Positions 1-8,553 of a stretch of DNA of 64,000 nucleotides are shown piece after piece. The notes below the pieces were generated by a model. It was not told the DNA's origin and made no database searches. It was given only the letters and a program-made list of their open reading frames with translations. Made by a program: the position numbers and the translations under genes. Where the stretch lies: NCBI GenBank assembly GCA_018376445.1, contig JAHABL010000003.1, forward strand, positions 62,001 through 126,000, written 5' to 3'. Source of the DNA: Mycobacteriales bacterium. GTDB taxonomy: Bacteria > Actinomycetota > Actinomycetes > Mycobacteriales > Mycobacteriaceae. Every line of letters starts with the position of its first letter. Positions within the stretch are counted from its first letter, which is position 1.

Positions 1-1065
1 GGCGGCACCAGCAGTGGTTTCCGACATACCGTAGGAGGCGCGCATAGCGTTGTCGTGCAGTCCGTAGGGCTTGAAGGTGGCGTTGAAGAAGTCCACGGTG
101 CCCTGGGTGACGGATTCGGAGCCGTTCATGAGGCCAACGACCTTGGACAGGTCGAGAGACTGGCCCTCTTCCGGCTTGCCGCGGGCGGCGGCCAGGCCGA
201 AGGCGAAGTCGGGGCCGGAGGAGAAGACGTCCTCGCCGTCAATGGACTGGAGGGCGTTCACCCAGCGGGAGGGCTGCTGCAGGAAGGCAGCGGGCTCCAT
301 GATGTCGATGCTGGTGTAGGACACCGGGGCAGCGAACAGGTAGATGAGGGACATGGAGTGGAAGATCGGAATCCAGTTAACGCCACGGGTGTGCGGCTTG
401 AGGCCGATGGTGCGCATAATCTGCACGACATTGACCAGGGCAGCACGGTGGCTGATCTTGGCGGCAGTGGGGCGGCGGGTGGAGCCGGAGGAGTACTGCA
501 GGTAGGCGATGTCCTCGGGGTCGAGCTCGGGGTCAACCCAGGAGGCAGCCATCTCGTCCTCGATGCCTTCGACGGCGATGATGCGCGGCTTGTCCTCCAC
601 GTGGACGTTCTTGAGGAACTGGCGGACGGAGCCAGCCACCTTGGCGTCGGTGAGGATGACCTTGGGCTGAGCGTCGGTGAGGATAGCCTCCAGGTAGCCG
701 GCGTGGGCGGGCTCGGTAGGGCTGAAGGCGGGGATGGCGATCTGGCCACCAAAGAAGGGGGCGAAGAAGCCGGTGATGTAGTCCAGGTTCTGGGACATCA
801 TGACGACGACGCGGTCGCCGCGCTCGCAGAGCTGCTGGAGGCGGGCGGCGATGGCCTTGGCGCGGGTAGTGAAGGAAATCCAGGTGAGGGCTTCCGGGGT
901 GGGGTTCGGGTCGCGGAGGTAGTCGAAGAACCGGTAGATGGGGTAATCTTCCGCCTCTCCAGCCAGGATCTGGGCGACGCGCTGCTCGGCGATAGCCGGG
1001 AACGAGGTCAGGACAGAAGTATCGATAGTGGTGCCACGGAAGAGCGGCTCTACCTCAAAGGACAT
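1..1065 (-). CDS. fadD32: FadD32-type long-chain fatty acyl-AMP ligase, N-terminal 355 residues (cut by window edge)
   Basis: The minus strand is open from an ATG at 1065 to the window edge, giving the first 355 of about 630 residues. An AAGGAAGG ribosome site lies just upstream. Visible motifs are the adenylation P-loop YLQYSSGSTRRPT near residue 190, NWIPIFHSMSLIY in the position of the FAAL WLPxYHDMG motif, and YGMSETT near the break. FadD32 activates the meromycolic acid as acyl-AMP and loads it on Pks13 in mycolic acid synthesis. It sits downstream of glf and glfT2, as in mycobacteria and corynebacteria, which favours FadD32 over another FAAL. Pks13 would be expected just outside the window. 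The P-loop reads STRRPT rather than STGKPK. Confidence 0.9.
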   Translation of the reverse strand, partial: MSFEVEPLFRGTTIDTSVLTSFPAIAEQRVAQILAGEAEDYPIYRFFDYLRDPNPTPEALTWISFTTRAKAIAARLQQLCERGDRVVVMMSQNLDYITGFFAPFFGGQIAIPAFSPTEPAHAGYLEAILTDAQPKVILTDAKVAGSVRQFLKNVHVEDKPRIIAVEGIEDEMAASWVDPELDPEDIAYLQYSSGSTRRPTAAKISHRAALVNVVQIMRTIGLKPHTRGVNWIPIFHSMSLIYLFAAPVSYTSIDIMEPAAFLQQPSRWVNALQSIDGEDVFSSGPDFAFGLAAARGKPEEGQSLDLSKVVGLMNGSESVTQGTVDFFNATFKPYGLHDNAMRASYGMSETTAGAA

Positions 1066-1139
1066 GCGTAACCTTCCTTAGGAGTTCTGCGATTTCGCGT
1101 TATCACGAGGTTTATCGGACAAGGCTGGAAAAACGTTAC

Positions 1140-1184
1140 ACACGCCCTGCGAAAATCACTGAGAGAAATTTCCGCAGGGCGTGT
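1140..1184 (-). terminator. Hairpin terminator between the DUF732 gene and fadD32
   Basis: A perfect 12-bp inverted repeat (ACACGCCCTGCG and its complement) has a 21-nt loop and is followed on the minus strand by a run of five T within 10 nt. It lies downstream of the DUF732 gene and upstream of fadD32. fadD32 therefore probably has its own promoter in 1066-1139. Confidence 0.6.
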
Positions 1185-1309
1185 ACGAGGGGTATACGCG
1201 CTAGTGGCAGTGCCTGCGCGCCGGCGACGTCGCGGGTACTGGCGGCGGGAAGGGTGCTGAGGGCAGTGCCTGCGCGCTGGTGAGGGGGCTGGTTCTGATG
1301 GGGGCGGCG

Positions 1310-2287
1310 CTACTGTCGCTTCTGGAGAGACTTGCACAGGTGCTTGTCGGAGGCCCCGTAAAGAACCTTCTTGGCCTTAGCCTTAGTCACGCCCGGCGTC
1401 ACCTGCACTAGGGATTCCAGCATGACATCCTGGACCTCGTCGGTCCTATGGTCGTTCGACTTTTTCGCCTGGCAGTGCATGTAGCCCATACCGAGCAGAG
1501 CCGTTTCCATGCCATCCTTCACCGGAATGCCACCCTTCTTCAAAGCCGCAAAGTAGGCTTTCGCGTTGGGGTCCGAGTTCGGGTCCATAGCGAGACCAGA
1601 CAGGTCGGGGGTGACGGCTTTATCGCCGGTGAGTGCCTCCGCATCCGGGGCGGAGGTGCGGTTCTCCCCGGCAACTGTGGTGCTGGTGATGGCGGTGACG
1701 GTGGACGCGGCGTTATTCGACGAGCTTTGCTGGCTGGCGACAGCAGCGATCACGATAATAAGCACCAGTACAATAGCGCCGATGATGAGGTAGGTGCGCT
1801 TGTTGGCGAGGGCACCTGAGCCAAAGAAAGCGACGAGGCCCTTCCGCTTACCGCCCTGTGCTTTGGGAGACTGCGGGTTAACAGACCGGGGGTTAGAAGA
1901 CTGTGCAGCACCCCGCTGGGCACCGCCACCCTGAACTTGCCCGCGGAATCCAGACACGCGCTGAGCTGGGCCACGCTGGCCGGCACCACCACGCGTAGCG
2001 GCACCTGCACCACCGACCTTGCCCCAGGCAGCACCGCGTCCGGCAGCTCCCCCGCGGCTAGCGGTGGGGCGGGCGGGACGAGGGGGGCGTTGGGCGGCAC
2101 CGTCACCCCGCCCGGCTGCACTAGTACTGCCGCCGATACGCTGTACGGGAGCACGACCCGGGCGACCTGCCGCCGCGGGGCGGCTGGGGGTGGCAGGACG
2201 GGAAGAATCGGCAGGACGGTTCGGGTCGACGGGGCGACCCGGCTGACCCGGGCGCGAAGGGCGAGAGGGGCGGGGGGGATTCGTCAT
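1310..2287 (-). CDS. Membrane-anchored DUF732 protein with Pro/Arg/Gly-rich cytoplasmic tail
   Basis: The 325-residue product starts at an ATG with an AAGGAG site. Residues 1-150 are low-complexity Pro/Arg/Gly/Ala. One strongly hydrophobic helix (about 163-186, LIIGAIVLVLIIVIAAVA) follows, then a Ser/Thr linker and a C-terminal extracytoplasmic domain (about 240-320). That domain carries the two cysteines typical of DUF732 (MHCQ and HLCKSL). DUF732 proteins are common in mycobacteria and relatives, but their function is unknown. The gene begins 32 bp after the PAP2 gene. It occupies the place where related genomes carry ubiA, aftB, mycolyltransferase and Rv3802c-type genes, so a cell-envelope role is a reasonable inference only. 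Confidence 0.75.
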   Translation of the reverse strand: MTNPPRPSRPSRPGQPGRPVDPNRPADSSRPATPSRPAAAGRPGRAPVQRIGGSTSAAGRGDGAAQRPPRPARPTASRGGAAGRGAAWGKVGGAGAATRGGAGQRGPAQRVSGFRGQVQGGGAQRGAAQSSNPRSVNPQSPKAQGGKRKGLVAFFGSGALANKRTYLIIGAIVLVLIIVIAAVASQQSSSNNAASTVTAITSTTVAGENRTSAPDAEALTGDKAVTPDLSGLAMDPNSDPNAKAYFAALKKGGIPVKDGMETALLGMGYMHCQAKKSNDHRTDEVQDVMLESLVQVTPGVTKAKAKKVLYGASDKHLCKSLQKRQ

Positions 2288-2319
2288 AGCTGCTCCTTGT
2301 GGATGCCTACGACGACATA

Positions 2320-3144
2320 CTAACTATTTTTCCCCCCAATAAGCCGCTGCAACACGACGAGGCCCCATTTGTGGGTCACCAGGCTGGAGGCGGCACCCAG
2401 CACAGCACCCGCCGCCACATCCGTGGGATAGTGGACGCCGGCCAGCATACGGGAAGCCATCATGATGGGGCTGAGCACCAGCGGCAGCGGATTACGGGAG
2501 ATGATGGTGGCGCTGGTTGCCCAACTGGTGGTGCTGGTGGAGTGCGAGCTGGGGAAACTGAGCTCGCTGGGGGTGGAGACATTGACCTCAATAGCCGGGT
2601 TGCTGGGGCGGTGGCGGCGCACAATCCGCTTAATGATGACGGCCAGGGCGTGCGAGCCGAAGGCGGAAAGCGCTGCCCACCCCCACTGTTCCCGCTGCTT
2701 GGGGGAGGCGAGGGCGCATACGCCGGAGAGAGCCAGCCAGCCCAGCGAGTGCTCACCGAAGTGGGAGAGGCCCTGCGCGGTCTTCACCGTCCACGGGTAG
2801 GGTTCGCACCAGCGTTGCAGGTTAACGAGGAGGTGTTCCTCTTCGGAGAAGTAGCGGGAAGCGCCGGAGAAAGCATCCGGCACGTCTTCAGGAACTCTGC
2901 CGCGGCCGAACCACTGGGCGCGTTTCCATTCTTCCCAGGTGACGTCAAAGACGGTGCGCTTGCTGTGGCCGGCGGCGGAGCCTAGTTCGGGGTGAATCTG
3001 GGAAGCGCCGGAGTGGGCATCCACATAGTGCAGCTCGTGAGGTGCGTCGCCGTAGCCATCGTGGTGGATGGTGGCGCCGGTGTGTGCGTCAACCTCGTGG
3101 GCAGCGGAATCGTGGTATTCAGGCTCACCGGAAGCGTTCGCCAT
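2320..3144 (-). CDS. PAP2-family membrane phosphatase, Rv3807c-like
   Basis: The 274-residue PAP2 phosphatase has all three family motifs: KRIVRRHRP (K-x6-RP), PSSHS (PSGH-type) and SRMLAGVHYPTD (SR-x5-H-x3-D). Hydrophobic segments lie around them. A His/Asp-rich hydrophilic N-terminus of about 70 residues precedes the core. I chose the ATG at 3144 because GGAG lies 8 nt upstream; an in-frame TTG at 3162 is possible. In mycobacteria the orthologous position next to glfT2 holds Rv3807c, proposed to remove the phosphate from decaprenylphosphoryl-5-phosphoribose in arabinose donor synthesis. Gene order supports the same role here, but substrate specificity cannot be read from the sequence. Confidence 0.8.
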   Translation of the reverse strand: MANASGEPEYHDSAAHEVDAHTGATIHHDGYGDAPHELHYVDAHSGASQIHPELGSAAGHSKRTVFDVTWEEWKRAQWFGRGRVPEDVPDAFSGASRYFSEEEHLLVNLQRWCEPYPWTVKTAQGLSHFGEHSLGWLALSGVCALASPKQREQWGWAALSAFGSHALAVIIKRIVRRHRPSNPAIEVNVSTPSELSFPSSHSTSTTSWATSATIISRNPLPLVLSPIMMASRMLAGVHYPTDVAAGAVLGAASSLVTHKWGLVVLQRLIGGKNS

Positions 3145-3289
3145 GGCAGTAATCTCCGTCAATATTGAGTGGATCGATTGTTGTTATTCACGTATGGCTC
3201 GGCGCGTAATGCGCCAAACCCTCAGCACAAGGTCGCAGCTCGGCATTAGGCCAGTCACAGCCTGGCATCAGCCAAGTCGCGGCCCAGTA

Positions 3290-5428
3290 TCAGCCCAGCG
3301 TGTCGGGCCCGAAAACCTCGGACCACGCCTCCAGGCTGGTCAGGCGCGGGTGCGCAGCGCGGTACTCGCGTTGCATCTTCGCCCAATTCTCGCGCAGCTG
3401 CTTGTGCATGGCAAAAGAGTCCTTCACTAGCTGCTTCGCCTTGTCCAAGTCTCGTTGCCGGTACACCACACCACGCCCATCGGCGGTAGTGACGGTAGCC
3501 CCATCCAGCCGGCTGAGAGAGTACCAGCGGGCATCAATGGGCGGCAGGTTCATCTGCGGGGTGGAATGGTGGGCGGGGTCCGCCGGGCGAACCGAATGCA
3601 GCAGCCCCTTCGCCAACGCCGTCACCTTCCGGCGCATACCGCGCGGCTCCACCGTCACCCCACCGGGCCCACCAGAGGGGGCAGGTAGGTCGCTGGCGGA
3701 ACGGAGCACCACCGCATCCGGGAACTCGCGGCGCATCGCAGCAACCTTCGGGAGGGCCGTGGGCAGCAAGTCGAAAAGGGCATCGGGGCCACGCAGGAAG
3801 TCCTTAATGGCCTCAATCTGGATGGCGACAGTGCTGTACTCCAGGCACAGCGTGTGCTTCACCACGGCCTTCGCCATGGACGCCAACATGCCGTTAATGG
3901 AGTCCCCCTCCGGCTGGGTGAGGGCGGCCACCACTAGGCGGTTACGCAGATGGAAGTAGGCCTGCCAGTCGATCGCATCATCCTTATCCGACCAGGCCAT
4001 ATGCCAGATGGCGATACCGGGCATGGTGACGGTGGGGAAGCCGTGGGCGCCGGCCCGCAGGCCGAACTCGGCATCATCCCACTTGATGAAGAGCGGCAAG
4101 GGTTGGCCGATGGTGTCCGCGACCAGGCGCGGAATGAGGCACATCCACCAGCCGTTGTAGTCCACATCGATGCGGCGGTGCAGGTCCGCAGTTTCCTTCC
4201 AGCGGGGGTCGGCTAGACCCGTCTGCTCGGCGCCCCGGTGGTCGCGGGCTGCCGACAGTGGGTATTGGCTGAAGTCGTGGTCGTAGTGGACGTGCGGGGC
4301 GGAGGTCCACATGAAGTCGGCGCGGTTGACAACCTCGCCCATGGAGTGGAGGTGGCTGCGCTCCTGTAGGTTGAGCATCTGGCCACCGACCAGCATGGGC
4401 TGCTTAGCGAAGCGGGCGAACGCGACTGCGCGGAGGATGCTGTCGGGTTCGATGGCGATGTCGTCATCCATGTAGAGGATAAAGGGGGCGGTGGTGTGCT
4501 GGCGAGCCTCATACATGATGCGGCTGTATCCGCCGGAGCCGCCCAGGTTGCCCTGTTCGAAGCGGAAGAAGCGGCCGTCGGGGGTGACGGGAAGCGGCTG
4601 GCCGGCTGCGTCGGTGGCGCCGTCCACTCCCTCGCCAATGCCGAAATGGGCTGCGGCAGCTGCAAACTCGGGGTGGTCGATAACTTTTTTGGTGCCCTGG
4701 TCGGGCATCAGCACAGCTTCGATGATGGCGTCCACATCCGGGTCGGAGGCCAACGCCTGCAAGGCCGCCACCGCATCGTCTGGGCGGTTGAAGGTGGGGA
4801 TGCCAATAACCACTTTGTTGGCGTTATCGACCTCTTGGGTAAGGCCCGACTGCGGATCCGTATAGGTGACGGTGGCGGGGGCGGCGACGGGGGCATACCA
4901 GCCACCCTCCAGCAGCTCCACCGGGGTGTCAGCGGTGATGTCGAACCACAGCCAGCCGCCATCCTCAAAAGGCTCCAAGCCAAGCGTGAGCTCGACGATG
5001 CTGGACCCGTCCGCACACAGGGTGACCTGCGGGTCCAGGGAATGCGGCGTGGCAGTACCATCACCCTCCGCCCCAAAGAAGGAAGCGCCAGTAATACCGA
5101 TGCGCGACCCATCGATCTTCGACCGGTACGCATCTACCCGGCCCGAGCCGGTGAGATGCAGTCTCAGCACCACCGACGTGAGGGTGCTCCAACGCCGCCA
5201 GTAGGAGGCGGGCAGACCATTGAAATACGTCTCGAAGGAGACTTCCGAGTCTGCCGGAATCCGCAAGGTGGTGCGGCTCGGGGCGTGGCAGCGACGCGGA
5301 TTGGTGGACGCCTCCACCAAATAAAGGCTGCGCACGTCAAGAGGCTCACCCGGGCGCGGGGTAATGATGCGGGCAAGCCGCTCCCCTGCAAAAGTGGAAA
5401 ACTGTGCGGACGTTGGAGCAGTGGACAT
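3290..5428 (-). CDS. glfT2: Galactofuranosyltransferase GlfT2 (arabinogalactan galactan polymerase)
   Basis: The 712-residue GT2 enzyme extends the galactan chain of arabinogalactan with UDP-galactofuranose at the cytoplasmic membrane face. It has an N-terminal beta-rich region (about 1-200), a GT-A domain starting at VVIGIPTFNRP, the metal-binding YMDDD at residues 320-322, the catalytic-base motif WDDAEF near 449-453 and a conserved His in IWHMAW near 475. A helical C-terminal region follows. It is about 75 residues longer than the M. tuberculosis enzyme. Its ATG overlaps the glf stop codon as TAATG, so the two genes are translationally coupled and supply substrate and polymerase together. 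Confidence 0.95.
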   Translation of the reverse strand: MSTAPTSAQFSTFAGERLARIITPRPGEPLDVRSLYLVEASTNPRRCHAPSRTTLRIPADSEVSFETYFNGLPASYWRRWSTLTSVVLRLHLTGSGRVDAYRSKIDGSRIGITGASFFGAEGDGTATPHSLDPQVTLCADGSSIVELTLGLEPFEDGGWLWFDITADTPVELLEGGWYAPVAAPATVTYTDPQSGLTQEVDNANKVVIGIPTFNRPDDAVAALQALASDPDVDAIIEAVLMPDQGTKKVIDHPEFAAAAAHFGIGEGVDGATDAAGQPLPVTPDGRFFRFEQGNLGGSGGYSRIMYEARQHTTAPFILYMDDDIAIEPDSILRAVAFARFAKQPMLVGGQMLNLQERSHLHSMGEVVNRADFMWTSAPHVHYDHDFSQYPLSAARDHRGAEQTGLADPRWKETADLHRRIDVDYNGWWMCLIPRLVADTIGQPLPLFIKWDDAEFGLRAGAHGFPTVTMPGIAIWHMAWSDKDDAIDWQAYFHLRNRLVVAALTQPEGDSINGMLASMAKAVVKHTLCLEYSTVAIQIEAIKDFLRGPDALFDLLPTALPKVAAMRREFPDAVVLRSASDLPAPSGGPGGVTVEPRGMRRKVTALAKGLLHSVRPADPAHHSTPQMNLPPIDARWYSLSRLDGATVTTADGRGVVYRQRDLDKAKQLVKDSFAMHKQLRENWAKMQREYRAAHPRLTSLEAWSEVFGPDTLG

Positions 5429-6630
5429 TAGCGCTGACCCTTTCCTTTCAAGGCAGCACCATCAGTCCAGTAGGGGGCCAGCTGGTTGTCGAACATGGTG
5501 AGGGCGGACGCAATAGCCATGTGCATATCTAGGTACTGGTAGGTACCCAGCCGGCCACCAAACAACACTTTCTGGTCGGCGGTTTCGGCGGCAGCCAGCT
5601 CCCGGTAGGCGGCCAGAATCTCGCGGTCCTCCGGGGTGTTGATGGGGTAGTACGGCTCATCGTCTTCCTCCGCGAAGCGGCTGTACTCCTTCATGATGAC
5701 CGTCTTGTCCTTGGGGTAGCGGTCGGCCCGCTCCGGGTGGAAGTGGCGGAACTCGTGAATACGGGTGTAGGGGACGTCTGCGTCGTTATAGTTCATGACG
5801 GCCGTGCCCTGGAAGTCCCCAATGGGCAGAACTTCCACATCAAAGTCCAGGGTGCGCCAGCCCAGGCGGCCCGCCGAGTAGTCGAAGTAGCGGTCCAGCG
5901 GGCCGGTGTAGACGACAGGGGCATCCGGGTTAGCGGCACGCACGTCCTCCCGCACATCGAACCAGTCAGTGTCCAGCTGCACATCAATGAGGTCGTGATC
6001 GATCATGGCACGCAGCCAAGCAGCGTAGCCGTTCACTGGCAGACCCTCGTAGGTGTCGTTGAAGTAGCGGTTGTTGAAGGTGTAGCGCACCGGCAGGCGG
6101 GTGATGTTTGCTGCCGGGAGCTCCTTCGGGTCGGTCTGCCACTGCTTGGCGGTGTAATCGCGCACGAAGGCCTCGTAGAGCGGGCGGCCGATCAGTGAGA
6201 TGGCCTTCTCCTCCAGGTTGGTGGCCTCTTCCGTCTTCACCTCGGAGGCCTGCTCCTTGATGAGGGCGCGGGCTTCGTCCGGGCTGTAGTACTTGCCGAA
6301 GAACTCGCAGATAAGGCCGAGCCCCATGGGGAACTGGTAGGCCTTGCCGTCGTGCATGGCGAACACGCGGTGCTGGTAGTCCGTGAACTTGGTGAACTTG
6401 GTGACGTAGTCCCACACACGCTGGTTGGAGGTGTGGAAGAGGTGGGCGCCATACTGGTGAACCTCGATGCCGGTTTCCGGTTCGGGCTGCGAGAACGCAT
6501 TGCCGCCAATATGGGAACGCTTCTCGATGATGAGGACGCGCTTGCCTAGTTGGCTGGCGGCGCGCTCGGCGACGGTCAGTCCGAAGAAACCGGAGCCGAC
6601 CACGATGAGGTCGTATGACTGAGTGTTCAT
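5428..6630 (-). CDS. glf: UDP-galactopyranose mutase
   Basis: The 400-residue flavoenzyme interconverts UDP-galactopyranose and UDP-galactofuranose, the donor used by GlfT2. The N-terminus has the FAD-binding Rossmann motif VVGSGFFGLTVAE and a second dinucleotide motif KRSHIGGN. The conserved segments HQYGAHLFHT and VYTGPLDRYFDY are present. I chose the ATG at 6630, preceded by AAAAGG; a longer GTG-initiated form adds nine unlikely residues. It is first in the minus-strand cell-wall cluster and is divergent from the lipase genes. Confidence 0.95.
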   Translation of the reverse strand: MNTQSYDLIVVGSGFFGLTVAERAASQLGKRVLIIEKRSHIGGNAFSQPEPETGIEVHQYGAHLFHTSNQRVWDYVTKFTKFTDYQHRVFAMHDGKAYQFPMGLGLICEFFGKYYSPDEARALIKEQASEVKTEEATNLEEKAISLIGRPLYEAFVRDYTAKQWQTDPKELPAANITRLPVRYTFNNRYFNDTYEGLPVNGYAAWLRAMIDHDLIDVQLDTDWFDVREDVRAANPDAPVVYTGPLDRYFDYSAGRLGWRTLDFDVEVLPIGDFQGTAVMNYNDADVPYTRIHEFRHFHPERADRYPKDKTVIMKEYSRFAEEDDEPYYPINTPEDREILAAYRELAAAETADQKVLFGGRLGTYQYLDMHMAIASALTMFDNQLAPYWTDGAALKGKGQR

Positions 6631-7268
6631 TATGTGAACGCCTTTTCTCGTACACACTAGGGGACGCGGTGCGCCCTAGATGGGGGGGGAGGTGTTCCGC
6701 TCGGGAAAACACCTGTGCGTTACCGGGCGGTGAGTCCCCTTAAGCCTAGCCAATATTGTGCCTAGAACGGATGTTCATGGACAGGTAATACCAAGATGCC
6801 ATCCCTACGATGACCGGCGTTAATGGGGAGATGGTATCCGCGGAAATCTGCTACAAATGGCATTTCCCCACGTTATCCATGTAACATTTGATGTCTCACC
6901 ACACATATACATACATAGGAGCTTTTCATTGGGGTATGTCGCGGTGCTCCTCGGCACAACTGCGAATAGCAGCGACAGGTAGCCAGCATGCGGACTCGAT
7001 GGGCAGTCAGCGTGAGGACTTGACGGGACTCGTCACCCCCCGGATTTATTCCCTGAAACTCCCCAAAATCTTGCGGATGTGAGAAAAATCCCGGGACAAA
7101 TCGGTGGTGTGACACTAGACAGCAAACATAACCTTTGCGATTATTGTTACTATTGTTAAAAGTGTTACAAGTGTGATTTTGACAGTTAGTATGGCGTCGA
7201 GAGGACCCGTCTACTCCACCACGACCTAGGCCATAGCTCTACACATACAAAGGGACAAGAACAGAACT
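6631..7268. promoter_or_regulatory. Divergent intergenic region between glf and the lipase cluster
   Basis: I see no supportable gene in these 638 bp. The right half is AT-rich and must hold the promoter of the first lipase. Three TGTTA(A/C) direct repeats lie about one helical turn apart at 7145, 7154 and 7164, a layout common for operators. TTTTGACA follows at 7177. An AAAGGGAC ribosome site precedes the lipase ATG at 7269. The left half must hold the glf promoter, which I cannot place confidently. Confidence 0.4.
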
Positions 7269-8516
7269 ATGAAGCGTTTGACTACTCGGCTACTCGCCGC
7301 AGCAGGGGCACTCACGCTCACGGTAGGACTCATCAACCCTGAAACAGCCCAAGCCGCAGCCACCATGCCTTCACCCATTCTGGACCCCTTCTTCAACGTC
7401 CCCGCAGCCCAGTACACCCACAAACCCCACGGCAAACTCCTCCGCAGTCGCAAACTCCCCGCCTTCCTCGTCCCCGGCGGCAACGCCACCCAAATGGTCT
7501 TCTCCACCCGCGACACCTTCAACCGCCCCACCTACGCCACCGCCGTCCTCGTCAAACCCGCCAACTTCCCCAAAAACGGAAAAGTTGTCGTCTTCAACGA
7601 CTTCATCAACTCCCTCGGCATCGGCTGCCAACCCAGCTTCTCCTACTCCAGCCTCAACCCCGAATGGAACACCCGTAGCTTCATCGCCATGTGGTACGCC
7701 GCCATCGCAGCCCGCTACGGATACGCCCTCCTCATCCCCGACCACGAGGGCATGAAAGCCGCCTACACCGCCAACATCCGCGCCGGACACATCGTCCTCG
7801 ACGCCGTCCGCGCCATGAAAAACACCCCCAGCTTCGACATGCGACACAGCTGGACCGGCATGCTCGGCTACTCCGGCGGCTCCATGGTCAGCCTCTGGGC
7901 CGCCAACCTCCGCGCCGACTACGCCCCCGACGTCCACTTCGACGCCATCGCCGTCGGCGGCACCCCCACCGACCTCCAATACTACGGAGTCCGCTTCGGC
8001 AACCGCCCCAACGACGCCTTCGGCCTCGCCTTCGCCTCCCTCGTCGGCCTCGAACGCGAATACCCCAAGAGCATGCGCGTCACCCCCCGCCTCTCCCAAC
8101 ACGGCAAAAGCAAGATGCGCGTCCTCAAAGACGCCTGCTCACCGCGCCTCCTGCAATCCCTCAAAGGCGAATCCGTCAACACCATCTTCGACGGCGTCAG
8201 CCTCAACCCCGCACAAGAACGCTCCGCCTTCCGCGTCCTCCGCGAAAACAGCCTCTACTACGACCAGCGGCACCCCAGCCGCGGCACCAAACTCTACGTC
8301 TTCGGATCCCGCACCGACATCGGCGCTCCCATCCGCCCCCTCCGCGCCACCATGCGCCGCTACTGCGCCACCGGATCCCGCATCCAATACATCGAAGTAA
8401 ACGACCCCAACCACGTTTCCACCGCCTTCTACAACATCCCCGCAGCCGCTCAGTGGCTCTTCCAGATGAGTAACGGCGGAAAGATGCGCAACGACTGCCG
8501 CCGTATCCCCCGCTAA
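7269..8516 (+). CDS. Secreted lipase, LIP family (copy 1 of 3)
   Basis: The 415-residue protein has a Sec signal peptide (basic MKRLTTR, hydrophobic core, cleavage near AQAAA around residue 28). Its alpha/beta-hydrolase domain resembles the secretory LIP lipases (PF03583) known from Candida and some actinobacteria. The nucleophile motif GYSGG places Ser at 202. The acid and His are probably in SRTDIGAP and NDPNHVST near the C-terminus. It should cleave host or environmental acylglycerols outside the cell. Three tandem paralogues follow one another; the second starts 37 bp downstream and is probably co-transcribed. The coding strand is strikingly rich in C-ending codons. Confidence 0.85.
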   Translation: MKRLTTRLLAAAGALTLTVGLINPETAQAAATMPSPILDPFFNVPAAQYTHKPHGKLLRSRKLPAFLVPGGNATQMVFSTRDTFNRPTYATAVLVKPANFPKNGKVVVFNDFINSLGIGCQPSFSYSSLNPEWNTRSFIAMWYAAIAARYGYALLIPDHEGMKAAYTANIRAGHIVLDAVRAMKNTPSFDMRHSWTGMLGYSGGSMVSLWAANLRADYAPDVHFDAIAVGGTPTDLQYYGVRFGNRPNDAFGLAFASLVGLEREYPKSMRVTPRLSQHGKSKMRVLKDACSPRLLQSLKGESVNTIFDGVSLNPAQERSAFRVLRENSLYYDQRHPSRGTKLYVFGSRTDIGAPIRPLRATMRRYCATGSRIQYIEVNDPNHVSTAFYNIPAAAQWLFQMSNGGKMRNDCRRIPR

Positions 8517-8553
8517 CCGCAGCACCCTCCCCGAAGGAAGAGAACCCACCCAC

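Noticed and set aside
55..1071. Long plus-strand open frame at the left edge
   Set aside because: It lies antisense to fadD32, whose motifs and ribosome site are clear on the minus strand; the plus translation is Gly/Val/Asp-rich with no family features.
6873..7115. Small open frames on both strands in the glf-lipase gap
   Set aside because: No ribosome sites, no recognisable composition, and they overlap the likely promoter region.
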